A stretch of DNA of 30,919 bases from DASZHJ01 sp035280245 (GTDB taxonomy: Bacteria; Pseudomonadota; Alphaproteobacteria; ATCC43930; CGMCC-115725), in assembly GCA_035280245.1 (NCBI GenBank), contig DATEGF010000310.1:1-30919 (forward strand), read 5' to 3'. Made by a program: the position numbers and the translations under genes. Below are positions 6,532 through 14,740 of the stretch, piece after piece; the first letter of the stretch is position 1, and each line of letters begins with the position of its first letter. The notes under the pieces were generated by a model that did no database searches, had not been told where the DNA came from, and saw nothing but the letters and a program-made list of their open reading frames with translations.

Positions 6532-7443
6532 CTACATGTGCGAGTACATGAGCCGCCCCGGCACCGGCAGCTCGGCCTTGAGCACGGTGCCGGTGCGCGA
6601 CTCCGTGATGAAGAGCGTCTTCCGGTCGGGCCCGCTGAAGGCGCAGTTGGTGGTGGCGAGACCGGTGCAGGATTTGATCCGATAGAGAGGCTCGCCGAGC
6701 GGGCTGAACACCCAGAGGCTGCCGAGCCCGATGTGGCAGACGATGAGGTTCTCCTCGTCGTCGATCGCCATCCCGTCGGGCCCGACGCCGCCGGACATCT
6801 GGATGAAGACGCCGACCTTGGTCGCCGTGCCGTCGGGCAGCAGTGGCACGCGCCAGATTGCGTTGTCGCGGGTGACGCAGAGGAACACTACCGTCTCGGC
6901 CTTGTTGAGGACGAGGCCGTTGGGGCTCGGGATGCAATCGAGGACGCAGTCGAGCGCGCCATTGGCGCGCAGCCGATAGAGCCGGCCGGTGCGGTCGTGC
7001 TGGCCGGTCTGGCCTTGGTCGGTGAAATACATATCCCCGTTGGAAGCGAAGACCAGGTCGTTGACGCCCTTGAAGCGCTCGACCACGCCGCGGTCGCGAT
7101 GGGGCGTGATCTTCCCGGTCTTGGGGTCGAATACCATGATGCCGTTCTTGTGGTCGGTGATGAAGGCGCGGCCGTCCTTGTGGAACTTGAGCCCGTTGGG
7201 CTCGCCGTCGTACTCGAGCGCCACCGTGATCTCGCCGCTGGGCGCGATCTTGAAGAGCCGACCCCAGGGGATGTCCGTCACCCACAGGTTCGCCGCGCGG
7301 TCGAAGGACGGCCCCTCGAGGAAGGTCGGCGTCTTCTGCCCCATCTGATTGAACTCGACCCAATGTGAGGGCCGGTCGATCCAGAGCCGCTCGGGGATGC
7401 GGGCGAACACGGTGGTCTCGATCACGGGCGGTGCGGCGAACAT
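6532..7443 (-). CDS. SMP-30/gluconolactonase/LRE-family protein
   Basis: 303 residues of a six-bladed beta-propeller. Expected metal-site residues are visible: E43 in LEGPSFD, N127 in GVNDLVF, N174 in SPNGLVL and D222 in GPDGMAID. Repeating strands such as LWVTDIPWGRLFKI and MYFTDQGQTG support the fold. Family members hydrolyse sugar or other lactones using a divalent metal; the substrate here is unknown. No signal peptide. It starts 32 nt downstream of the matrixin-like gene with a TAGGA ribosome-binding site and is probably transcribed with it. Confidence 0.9.
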   Translation of the reverse strand: MFAAPPVIETTVFARIPERLWIDRPSHWVEFNQMGQKTPTFLEGPSFDRAANLWVTDIPWGRLFKIAPSGEITVALEYDGEPNGLKFHKDGRAFITDHKNGIMVFDPKTGKITPHRDRGVVERFKGVNDLVFASNGDMYFTDQGQTGQHDRTGRLYRLRANGALDCVLDCIPSPNGLVLNKAETVVFLCVTRDNAIWRVPLLPDGTATKVGVFIQMSGGVGPDGMAIDDEENLIVCHIGLGSLWVFSPLGEPLYRIKSCTGLATTNCAFSGPDRKTLFITESRTGTVLKAELPVPGRLMYSHM

Positions 7444-7475
7444 GGAGATTTCCTAAGCGTGAAGCGCTGACGTGA

Positions 7476-8516
7476 TCACGGGCGGCGCTGCTGCTGGCGG
7501 GTCGTGGCGTCGCGGCCGCCGGAGCTGTCGTCGGAGCCGCGGCCGCCGCCAAAACCAAATCCGAATCCACCGAGGCCGAAGCCCGGCGCCATCGTTGGGC
7601 CGGGGCCCGAGTTGGCGGGCATTTCGTTCGGAGGCGGCCCATCGGTGCCAGTTGGTGGTGGGCCGTTGGTGCCGGTTACGACCGCGCGCCAGGGTGTCGA
7701 GCAGTTCGGTACCTGCGGGTAGTAGCCCGGCGGGCTATCGCAGTAATACACGGTCTGACCCGACTCGTTCGTCCCGGGCGTCATCTGATTCTTTTTCTCG
7801 CCCCCTTCTTCCGCCGTCTTCTTCGCGTCCTCCACCATCTTATGGTAGGCGTCGATGCCCCGCTTGACCTCCGCCACGTCCGAGGCGCTGGGATTGCGAC
7901 CGTTAGGGCCTTTGTGCGTGCCGGCACAGACGGGGTCCTCGACATTCCCCGTCTTGCCCTCGAAGCACGCCCCGGGATTGTGGTCGAGCCCCAGCGCATG
8001 GCCGAGCTCGTGCTCCATCACCAGCACCGGGTCGAGCGTTTGGACGCCGTTCTTGTTCTCCATGGACCAGCCGTGGTTGCCGGCGTCCCCGACCTTCGTC
8101 CCATTGATGCTCATCTTGGTGACATCGGGCTCGACGCGGATCTCCCAGTTGCCAATATTGGCACCGCCGCCGCGGCCTGAGCCGGCCGCGCCGCCGTCGA
8201 TTTTCTTGTCGCTCGTATTGAAGGTGAAGACGATATTCGGGTGGGCCTTTTCGTCGTCGGTCTCGCATTTCTTGAACGTCCAGCCGGTGTTCGCCTTGTT
8301 CCAGAGCGCGGCTGCATTGTCGATCCAGGAAATCCAGAGCTGATCCTTGGCTATATCCCCCACGAGCTTGTAACAAAGCGTGCGAGGGTAATCACCTGAG
8401 TAAACCGGACTCCCTCGCGTCCATGCGACGAAATGAGCTTTTGTCGGAGTTGGCGCCCCCGCGACGCACACCAGGGTCAGCACCAAGAAACCAAAGGCCA
8501 AGCAACGTCCGCGCAT
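7476..8516 (-). CDS. Secreted matrixin-like zinc metalloprotease with Gly/Pro-rich tail
   Basis: 346 residues. Residues 1-27 are a signal peptide (MRGR, a hydrophobic core FGFLVLTLVCVAG and A-x-A-like KAH). The zinc motif HELGHALGLDH (169-179) is a complete HExxHxxGxxH of the metzincin/matrixin type. Upstream, WNKANTGW and a hydrophobic IVFTFN strand match the minimal matrixin domain. Two or three disulfide-capable cysteines flank it (C182, C195). From about 285 to 346 the sequence is low complexity, rich in Pro, Gly and Asn, then FGLGGFGFGFGGGRG: a linker or surface-attachment tail. No pro-domain cysteine switch was recognised. The substrate is unknown. It lies 30 nt downstream of the TAXI-like gene. 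Confidence 0.85.
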   Translation of the reverse strand: MRGRCLAFGFLVLTLVCVAGAPTPTKAHFVAWTRGSPVYSGDYPRTLCYKLVGDIAKDQLWISWIDNAAALWNKANTGWTFKKCETDDEKAHPNIVFTFNTSDKKIDGGAAGSGRGGGANIGNWEIRVEPDVTKMSINGTKVGDAGNHGWSMENKNGVQTLDPVLVMEHELGHALGLDHNPGACFEGKTGNVEDPVCAGTHKGPNGRNPSASDVAEVKRGIDAYHKMVEDAKKTAEEGGEKKNQMTPGTNESGQTVYYCDSPPGYYPQVPNCSTPWRAVVTGTNGPPPTGTDGPPPNEMPANSGPGPTMAPGFGLGGFGFGFGGGRGSDDSSGGRDATTRQQQRRP

Positions 8517-8546
8517 TGCCCCCTCCCGATCTCAGCTGTCGCGAGA

Positions 8547-9452
8547 TTAAGCCTTGTCCGTGGATTCACCAATCTCGCGAAGGTAGCGCCATACCCCCGG
8601 ATGGATGAGCTCGGTGCGCGGCGCCGCAGCGATGGTGTTGGCGGCGGTGGTCTCGCGCGCCTGGGGCAGGCGGCGCGCGAGTCCCGCCTCGGCGCGGTGG
8701 AGCGCGCTGGCGAGGCGATAGGCGACCGTGTCGTCGAGGTCTTCGCGGGCGAGGATCAGGCTCCAGGACCCGACCGACGGGATCGGCGCGTTTTGTCCGC
8801 GATAGCTGCCCGCGGCGAGGGTCAGCGGTTTCAGGAACGGATGCTTGAGACGGATGCGCGCGATCTCCGCCGCGCTCGGAGCAATGAAGCGGGCGCCGGT
8901 CGCGCTCTCGGCGATCGCCGTGAATCCGGGCCAACCGGTGCCGCCACCCCAGAGCGCCACGACGCGCCCGTCGAGCACCATCGCCGGTCCGTCGCCCGCG
9001 CGATCGAGAAAGACGGCCTTGAAATCGCGCTCGCAATCGAGCCCGATCCCGTCGAGCACCGCGCGGGCCAGAAGCACGAGCCCGGATCCGCCGGCGCCGA
9101 AGGCGACGGGCTTGCCGCGCAAATCCGAGATCGTGCGGCAGGGGCTGTCGGCGCGCACGACGAAGAACCCCGGCGTCGAATACATCGCCGCGATGATCCA
9201 GAGCCGCCCTTGCGCGAGGCCGGCGTCCGACAGCGCTTCGACCGCGACTTCGCCCTGTACCAGCGCGATGTCGAGCGCGCCCGCACGCAGGAGGGGCACG
9301 TTCTCGGTGCTCCCCTTGGTGTTGCGCGGCTCGATCACGAGCGCTGGATCGACCTCGGCGAGCGCCTCGATCAGCGCCGCGCCGAACAGCGGAAACCCGC
9401 CGCCCGGCGTCGCCGTGCCAAGGATGACGGCGTTCGATTGGGCTTGCGCCAC
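8547..9452 (-). CDS. TAXI-family (TRAP-type) solute-binding-like protein without signal peptide
   Basis: 301 residues from a GTG at 9452. The fold signature of TAXI binding proteins is present: ATPGGGFPLFGAALIEAL, KGSTENVPLLRAGALDIALVQGEVA, LRGKPVAFGAGGSG and a late LKPLTLAAGSYRGQ. Family members are periplasmic and feed a TRAP permease. Here the reading frame is blocked by TAA seven codons upstream of the GTG, so no signal peptide can be encoded, and no TRAP permease lies nearby. It may be a cytoplasmic ligand-binding protein or a decayed transporter part. The ribosome-binding AGGAG lies in a self-complementary segment (9453-9486). Confidence 0.82.
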   Translation of the reverse strand: MAQAQSNAVILGTATPGGGFPLFGAALIEALAEVDPALVIEPRNTKGSTENVPLLRAGALDIALVQGEVAVEALSDAGLAQGRLWIIAAMYSTPGFFVVRADSPCRTISDLRGKPVAFGAGGSGLVLLARAVLDGIGLDCERDFKAVFLDRAGDGPAMVLDGRVVALWGGGTGWPGFTAIAESATGARFIAPSAAEIARIRLKHPFLKPLTLAAGSYRGQNAPIPSVGSWSLILAREDLDDTVAYRLASALHRAEAGLARRLPQARETTAANTIAAAPRTELIHPGVWRYLREIGESTDKA

Positions 9453-9486
9453 GTCCGCGATGCTCCTGGGTTACGCGGACCCAGGA
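9453..9486 (-). promoter_or_regulatory. Two overlapping stem possibilities over the TAXI-like gene's ribosome-binding site
   Basis: On the - strand, TCCTGGG (9486-9480) can pair with CCCAGGA (9470-9464), which would bury the AGGAG. GTCCGCG (9480-9474) can pair with CGCGGAC (9459-9453), directly before the GTG start, leaving AGGAG in the loop. Both stems are perfect 7-mers and interleave as in an H-type pseudoknot or a pair of exclusive hairpins. This could control translation; no known riboswitch consensus was recognised. Confidence 0.35.
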
Positions 9487-9707
9487 TAGCCGGAATTCAC
9501 TCCTCGTGCCTCCGGTGGCCCGCCATCACATGCCCGTGACGATCGCCGCTCTGGGCGCCGCCACGCTGCGCCAGCCGCCCGGGTGGGAAGAGACGGGCGC
9601 GGGCGCAACCCGGTCCGCCAGAGTAGGCGCCCCGCACGGCGGCCGGTTGGCCGTGGCCGCAGCCATATCGTAGGCTCCTCATTCCTTGAGGAGGGGCGGA
9701 ACCCAAT

Positions 9708-10511
9708 ATGACCGATCGAGCGACCGAAAGCGGCGTGAGCCGTGTCAGGAAATTCAAGGCGCGGCTCGCGGCGGGCGAGACCGTGCTCGGCGCATGGCTC
9801 ACGATCCCCGAGCTCTCGGTTGCCGAGATCATGGCGGGCTCGGGCTTCGATTATGTGATCATCGACGCCGAGCACGCGCCCTGGACGGTGGCGGAGATCC
9901 AGATCGCACTCGCGGGCTTCGCCAAATCCGAGACCGTGCTGCTCGTGCGCGTGCCCTGGAACGACCAGGTCGCGATCAAGCAGGTGCTGGATGCCGGCGT
10001 CGACGGCCTGGTCTGCCCGATGGTGCGCACGGTGGAGGAGGCGCGGAGCCTGATCGCCGCCTGCCGCTATCCCCCCGCAGGCACGCGCGGCTTCGGCCCG
10101 CGCCGCGCCTCGGGCTATTACCGCAATGCCGCCGCCTACGCGGCGGCGGCCAATGCCGAGCTGGTGATCGTGCCGCAGATCGAGGATGCCCGCTTCCTCC
10201 ACGAGCTCGACGGTATCCTCGCCCTCGATGGCGTCGACGCGATCTGTCTGGGTCCCGCAGACTTCTCGGGCTCTCTCGGCCGGCTCCTCGACTGGAAGCA
10301 TCCCGAGGTCGCCCGCGCGCTCGACACCGTGCTCTCGAAAGCAAGAGCCGAGGGCATCGCGGTCTGCACAGGCATCGTGATCCCGCCGGAGGCGGTGCCC
10401 GAATGGGTCGCCAAAGGCGCCCGCATGCCCCTCATCGCCGCCGACACCGGCCTCCTCCTCGACGGCGCCGCCGCTCTTTTGAAAGAGACGCGCAGGATTG
10501 CGTCGCCGTAA
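9708..10511 (+). CDS. HpcH/HpaI-family aldolase
   Basis: 267 residues, the usual length of class II metal-dependent 2-oxo-acid aldolases. Catalytic and metal residues are in place: D53-x-E-H56 (IIDAEH), R81 (LVRVPWND), E159 (VPQIED) and D185 (GPADFSGSLG). G-x-x-G-x-x-P-M-V-R and the RGFGPRRAS loop are also typical. Members cleave 4-hydroxy-2-oxo acids (4-hydroxy-2-oxoheptanedioate, 2-keto-3-deoxy sugar acids) to pyruvate and an aldehyde; the exact substrate is not readable. It has GAGGAGGGG upstream. It ends at the base before the stop codon of the convergent formyltransferase-like gene. Confidence 0.92.
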   Translation: MTDRATESGVSRVRKFKARLAAGETVLGAWLTIPELSVAEIMAGSGFDYVIIDAEHAPWTVAEIQIALAGFAKSETVLLVRVPWNDQVAIKQVLDAGVDGLVCPMVRTVEEARSLIAACRYPPAGTRGFGPRRASGYYRNAAAYAAAANAELVIVPQIEDARFLHELDGILALDGVDAICLGPADFSGSLGRLLDWKHPEVARALDTVLSKARAEGIAVCTGIVIPPEAVPEWVAKGARMPLIAADTGLLLDGAAALLKETRRIASP

Positions 10512-11312
10512 CTAAAACTGGCGCACCGTTCTCGGCTCGCGGCCGGGGAATTCGCCGTCGAGGTAGCGGTCGACCACGCGGTTCTCGTGGATCTCGTAGA
10601 CCCAGTGCAGGTGTTGCGGGCGGAAGTCGACGCTGCGCCAGAGCCGACCCGTGGTCTTTTGCGGCTGCGGCGGCTTGAGCCGGCCGTCGAAGGTGCGCAC
10701 GAGCACCTCGGTGAGCTCCGGCGCGAAACCGGCCGTCGTGCGGCTGGAGAATTCGTTGACGCCGTCGCCACGGGTGAGCGTGCCCACGGTCTGGTGCACC
10801 ACTGCGCCGCCGTCGATCGCGTCGGTGAGCTCGTGGAGCGTGACGCCGCACATCTGCGGCTCCAGCAGGTAATGGGGCCAGAAATGCGGCCCCGCGCCCT
10901 TGTAGAAGGGCACGAACCCGCCGTGGACGTTCCAGCGATGACCGCGCGCGTGCGCCAGCGTCTCGTGCGTGAGCTTGCCGACGCCGTAGGAGAGCAGCAG
11001 GTCCGGCTTCATCCGATCGATGGCGTTCCAGCATTTGGGCCCGTTCATCTCCTCGCGTGAGATGCGCGCCACCACAAGGCCGGCGAGACTCGTCTCGGGC
11101 TCGGTGCCGAAGAAGCGCACCTCCGCCGCGGCGCGAGCCTTGAAGTGCTGCTCGAAGAGCGCCAGCGTGCGGGGCGGCGTGCCCGCAGGTGCGATGGGCG
11201 TACGCCAGCCCCGCTCCTCCACGATGATCCCCTTGAGCCGCCCCGACGCGGCGACGGCCCGCGCCATATAAAAATGCCGCGGCGTGCTGCCCATGACCAT
11301 CAAGATGCTCAT
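10512..11312 (-). CDS. Formyltransferase-fold protein (methionyl-tRNA formyltransferase-like)
   Basis: 266 residues with a formyl_trans_N fold. The catalytic triad of the family is recognisable: N128-x-H130 in WNVHGG, and D167 in GVTLHELTDAIDGG. LLSYGVGKL at 106-114 matches the strand before the active site. It is shorter than tRNA formyltransferase (about 310 residues) and lacks its C-terminal OB domain; the last 60 residues are not recognised. Relatives act on sugar amines, ornithine or other small amines using formyl-tetrahydrofolate. It lies 111 nt behind livF on the same strand and may be the last gene of that transcript, or separated by the hairpin at 11364-11388. Confidence 0.8.
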   Translation of the reverse strand: MSILMVMGSTPRHFYMARAVAASGRLKGIIVEERGWRTPIAPAGTPPRTLALFEQHFKARAAAEVRFFGTEPETSLAGLVVARISREEMNGPKCWNAIDRMKPDLLLSYGVGKLTHETLAHARGHRWNVHGGFVPFYKGAGPHFWPHYLLEPQMCGVTLHELTDAIDGGAVVHQTVGTLTRGDGVNEFSSRTTAGFAPELTEVLVRTFDGRLKPPQPQKTTGRLWRSVDFRPQHLHWVYEIHENRVVDRYLDGEFPGREPRTVRQF

Positions 11313-11363
11313 CGATCCCCCGACTTCGACACCAGCGCGAACTCAGATGATAGATGCCGGAGT

Positions 11364-11388
11364 ACGACCGAATGCGATTTCCGGTCGT
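11364..11388 (-). repeat. Inverted repeat ACGACCG-N11-CGGTCGT between livF and the formyltransferase gene
   Basis: A perfect 7-bp dyad (11364-11370 and 11382-11388) with an 11-nt spacer in the only sizeable gap of this transcript. It could be a weak terminator for the liv genes or an operator for the formyltransferase-like gene. There is no T-run. Confidence 0.35.
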
Positions 11389-11423
11389 CTGCCATGCCGC
11401 GCCGCTACTATTGTGGATTCCGA

Positions 11424-12152
11424 TTAACCGGCCGCGTCCTTGATGCCGAGATAAATGCGCCGCACCTGCGGGTCGTTTTCGAGGGCGTCGGCTTTGCCCT
11501 CGAGGACCGTGCGGCCGGTTTGGAGGACGTAGGCGTAGTCGGCGATCTCGAGCGCGAGCGGCACGGATTGCTCCGCGAGCAGGAGCGTGAGGCCGTCGCC
11601 GTGGAGTCGGACCAGCGTGTCGTAGAGCTGCTCGACGACCGCGGGGGCGAGGCCGAGGCTCGGCTCGTCGAGCATCAGGAGCTTGGGCTCGCTCATCAGC
11701 GCGCGGCCCAAGGCCAGCATCTGCCGCTCGCCGCCCGAGAGCGTGCCCGCGCGCTGGCGCCGTCGCTCGGCAAGGCGCGGGAAGACCGCGTAGACGCGCT
11801 CGAGCAGGCTTTCGATCCGCGTCTTCTGGCCAAGCGCGGTGGCGCCGAGGCGCAGGTTCTGCTCGACGGTCTGGCTCACGAAGAGACGCCAGCCCTCGGG
11901 CGAAAGCGCCAGGCCCTTGGGCACGATCGCGAAGGCCGGCAGATTCGTGATGGCCTCGCCGCGCCACGCGATCCGGCCGCCGCTCGCGGGCACCAGGCCC
12001 GCGATCGCGTTGAGGGTCGTGGTCTTGCCGGCGCCGTTGGAGCCGAGCAGCGCAACGATGCTGCCCTCGGCGACCGCGAGCGAGACGTCGGCCACGCCCA
12101 CGAGGTCGCCGTACCGCACCTCCAGATGCTCGACCGCGAGCGCCGCGCTCAT
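11424..12152 (-). CDS. livF: Branched-chain-amino-acid-type ABC transporter ATPase, LivF-like
   Basis: 242 residues. Walker A GSNGAGKTT (37-45), a signature LSGGERQM and Walker B LLMLDEPS followed by SLGLAP are all intact; AEQSV follows at the H-loop position. The LivF features GRxxxPNTLP-like region and PRLAERRRQRAG are present. It energises import through LivHM on the cytoplasmic side. Its start overlaps the end of livG by 4 nt, so the two are translationally coupled. Substrates of LIV-type systems range from branched-chain amino acids to amides, urea and aromatics, so the gene name reflects type rather than a proven substrate. Confidence 0.93.
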   Translation of the reverse strand: MSAALAVEHLEVRYGDLVGVADVSLAVAEGSIVALLGSNGAGKTTTLNAIAGLVPASGGRIAWRGEAITNLPAFAIVPKGLALSPEGWRLFVSQTVEQNLRLGATALGQKTRIESLLERVYAVFPRLAERRRQRAGTLSGGERQMLALGRALMSEPKLLMLDEPSLGLAPAVVEQLYDTLVRLHGDGLTLLLAEQSVPLALEIADYAYVLQTGRTVLEGKADALENDPQVRRIYLGIKDAAG

Positions 12153-12886
12153 CGCCGCCGCCTTCCGCGCGCCCCGTGTTGATGGCCGAGATAGGCCTCG
12201 ATCACCTTGGGGTCGCTCACCACCTCCTGCGGCCGTCCTTGCGCGATGGTGCGGCCCTGGTTGAAGACCAGCACACGCGCGGTGAGCGTGAGGATCACCT
12301 CCATGATGTGCTCGACGATCACGATGGTGATGCCGAGCGCGTGGATCTTGCGCACGAGCGCGATGGCGCTCTGGATCTCGGCGGGCGTGAGGCCCGCGAG
12401 CGCCTCATCGAGCAAGAGCAGTTTTGGCTCGGTCGCGAGCACGCGCGCGATCTCGAGCCGCTTGCGGCCGGGCGTGCCGAGGGTTCTCGCAGGCTGGCGT
12501 GCCTGCGCCTCGAGGCCGGTCAGGCGCAAGACCTCGACCGCCTTCGTGCGGGCATCGCGCGCCTGAGAGTGACGCAGAAACGCGCCTACCATCACGTTCT
12601 CGAGGATGCTCATGTCCTCGAAGGTCGCGGGCACCTGGAAGGTGCGGCCGATGCCGCGCAGCGCGCGGGCCTCCGGCGGTTCCTCGGTGACATCGACACC
12701 GTCGAACCGAATGCGACCGCCGGAGGGCGCGAGGTCGCCCGCGATGCAGTTGAAGAAGGTCGACTTGCCGGCGCCGTTCGGGCCGATCAAGCCCACGATC
12801 TCGCCGGCCTCGACAGCGAGCGAAGCCTCGGCGAGCGCCACGAAGCCGCCGAAGGCCTTCGAGACGTCCTGGGTCTCAAGCAGCAC
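12149..12886 (-). CDS. livG: Branched-chain-amino-acid-type ABC transporter ATPase, LivG-like
   Basis: 245 residues. Walker A GPNGAGKST (35-43), a Q-loop RTFQVP and VEHIMEV (H-loop) are typical of LivG. The signature motif reads LGTPGRKRLEIARVL in place of the usual L-S-(F/Y)-G-x-x-(R/K)-R-L-E-(I/L)-A, and Walker B continues LLLDEALAGLTPAE instead of DEPAAGL, so the signature is degenerate; a Gly at its core and the RLEIA helix are kept. The last residues are a basic tail GARGRRRR. It overlaps livM by 11 nt and livF by 4 nt. Confidence 0.93.
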   Translation of the reverse strand: MLLETQDVSKAFGGFVALAEASLAVEAGEIVGLIGPNGAGKSTFFNCIAGDLAPSGGRIRFDGVDVTEEPPEARALRGIGRTFQVPATFEDMSILENVMVGAFLRHSQARDARTKAVEVLRLTGLEAQARQPARTLGTPGRKRLEIARVLATEPKLLLLDEALAGLTPAEIQSAIALVRKIHALGITIVIVEHIMEVILTLTARVLVFNQGRTIAQGRPQEVVSDPKVIEAYLGHQHGARGRRRR

Positions 12887-13847
12887 GGGCCACCCGCGCG
12901 GAAAGGCGTCGCCAGAGCTCCAGCAAGCCGCCGGGCTCGAAGCGCGCGAGGATCACGATGATGCCGCCATAGAGGATGAAGGTGAGCCCGCTGCCGCCCC
13001 CGCCGAACCAGGTGTTCGTGGCACTTTGCAGCGGAATCAGAATGAGCGCGCCGATCAGTGGCCCATAGAGCGTGCCGGCGCCGCCGAGCGCCGCCACGAT
13101 GATCATCTGCACGGAGACGAGGATGCCGAGCCCGCTCTCGGGGTTCACGAAGCCGAGCTTGAAGGCGTAGAGCGAGCCCGCGGTCGCCGTGTGCGCGGCG
13201 CTCAGCATCAGCGCCTTGAGCTGCGTGCGTCGCACGGGGACGCCGAGGCGTCGCGCCGCGCGCTCGCCCGCTCGGATCGCGCGCAGGTAATAGCCGAACC
13301 GGCTCCGCTCCATGCCGGAGGTGATGGCGAGCGTGAGCGCGAGCACGCCGAGGAAGATGTAGTAATAGGGAACGGAGCTCCGAAAGATCAGATCCCACCA
13401 GCCCCGCGGCGTCGCCGGTCCCTGGATGCCGATCGCGGCGCCCAGCAGGTCCCAGTTGCTGACCACGAGGCGCACGAGTTCCGCGACCGCGATGGTCGCC
13501 ATGCTGAAATAGTGACCCTGCAGCCGGAAGCTCGGGACGCCGATCCCCGCCGCGATCAGCACCGCGACGACCACGCCCAGCGGCAAGCCCACGAGTGGCG
13601 GCAGCGCCGGCCAGAGGTTGTAGATCACGAGCGGCACGTAGGCGCCGGCGCCGAAGAAGATCGCGTGGCCGACCGAGACCTGGCCCGCATAGCCGCCGAC
13701 GATGTTCCAGGCGGACGCCGCGATCGCCGCCAGGATCAGGTTCGCGCCCACGTCCTGATAAAACGCCGCGCTGTCCGTGGTGGATACGGCAATGGGGAAC
13801 AGCAGGAGCGCCGCCCAGAGAGCAATCGGTGTCCAGCGTGCCGACAT
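12876..13847 (-). CDS. livM: Branched-chain-amino-acid-type ABC transporter permease, LivM-like
   Basis: 323 residues from ATG 13847. A longer open frame reaches 13991 but the extension is Arg/Ser-rich and overlaps livH, so it was not used. LivM hallmarks: NIVGGYAGQVSVGHAIFFGAGAY (about 47-69), LRAIRAGERAARRLGV (the EAA-like cytoplasmic loop) and ALGGAGTLYGPLIGA near the end. About nine to ten hydrophobic helices. It forms the inner-membrane channel with LivH. The gap to livH is 16 nt. Confidence 0.93.
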   Translation of the reverse strand: MSARWTPIALWAALLLFPIAVSTTDSAAFYQDVGANLILAAIAASAWNIVGGYAGQVSVGHAIFFGAGAYVPLVIYNLWPALPPLVGLPLGVVVAVLIAAGIGVPSFRLQGHYFSMATIAVAELVRLVVSNWDLLGAAIGIQGPATPRGWWDLIFRSSVPYYYIFLGVLALTLAITSGMERSRFGYYLRAIRAGERAARRLGVPVRRTQLKALMLSAAHTATAGSLYAFKLGFVNPESGLGILVSVQMIIVAALGGAGTLYGPLIGALILIPLQSATNTWFGGGGSGLTFILYGGIIVILARFEPGGLLELWRRLSARVARAA

Positions 13848-13863
13848 GCGGCCTGACTGCCGC

Positions 13864-14718
13864 TCAGAGTTTTCCGAGCAGGCCCTGCGGCCTGACCCAG
13901 AGGATCGCGACAAAGAGACCGTAGACCACCACGTCTTTGTAGATCGGGCCGAGGCTGTAGGCCGCGGCCTGCTCGATAAGGCCGATGGCAATGCCGGCGA
14001 TCATCGCGCCAGGCACACTGCCGAAGCCCCCGAGCGCCACCACGACGAAAGCCGTGAGCGCGAAGGTCTGGCCGACCTCGGGCGAGAACGGATAGACGGT
14101 GGCGAGGAGCGCGCCCGCGATCCCCGCGCTCGCGGCCGAGAGACCCCAGGCGAGCGCCTGCATGCGGTCGGGCCGGATCCCCATGAGCATTGCGGCGCTC
14201 CGATCCTCGGCGACCGCGAGCAGGCGGCTGCCGAGCGCGCTGCGGGTGAGCAGCAGGTGCATGCCGAGGGCGAGCAAGCCCGCGATCGCCCCGGCGAGGA
14301 GCTGCGCCTTGCCGATGTAGATGCCGCCGACCCCGAGCGTGCCCGTGAGCCAGCTATCGGGCAGCGTCCGGAAATCCGATTTGAAATAGGCGAAGGCGGA
14401 GTAACGCAGCAGCAGCGCAAGCCCGAAGGTCGACAGGATCTGCGAGAGCATCGGCCCGCGCATCACGTGCTTGATGAGGCCGAGATAGACCAGCACGCCG
14501 AGCAGGAACAGCGCCACCGTGGCGGCGGGCCCGAACGCCGCCGGTCCCGCGTGGATCCAGGTCATCACCAGCGCCACGTACATGCCGAGCATCACGAACT
14601 CGCCATGGGCGAAATTGATGAAGTTCATCATGCCCCAGATGAGCGTGAGACCTGAGGCAAAGAGCGCATAGACGGCCCCCAGGAGGAGGCCGCCGACCAG
14701 CACCTGCAGCAGGATCAT
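13864..14718 (-). CDS. livH: Branched-chain-amino-acid-type ABC transporter permease, LivH-like
   Basis: 284 residues, the family's usual length. The N-terminal G-x-x-x-G-x-x-Y-A-L-x-A-x-G-L-x-L-I-(W/F)-G stretch with MNFINFAHGEF is diagnostic of LivH. The cytoplasmic loop AVAEDRSAAMLMGI and the ALGGFGSVPGAMIAG helix near the end match the family. Eight hydrophobic segments. It starts 22 nt after the binding-protein gene and shares its transcript. Confidence 0.94.
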   Translation of the reverse strand: MILLQVLVGGLLLGAVYALFASGLTLIWGMMNFINFAHGEFVMLGMYVALVMTWIHAGPAAFGPAATVALFLLGVLVYLGLIKHVMRGPMLSQILSTFGLALLLRYSAFAYFKSDFRTLPDSWLTGTLGVGGIYIGKAQLLAGAIAGLLALGMHLLLTRSALGSRLLAVAEDRSAAMLMGIRPDRMQALAWGLSAASAGIAGALLATVYPFSPEVGQTFALTAFVVVALGGFGSVPGAMIAGIAIGLIEQAAAYSLGPIYKDVVVYGLFVAILWVRPQGLLGKL

Positions 14719-14740
14719 CGCGGCTGGGCGAAAGCGTCGC

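Noticed and set aside
13848..13991. N-terminal extension of LivM
   Set aside because: Arg/Ser-rich sequence overlapping livH; LivM starts with a hydrophobic helix right after ATG 13847.
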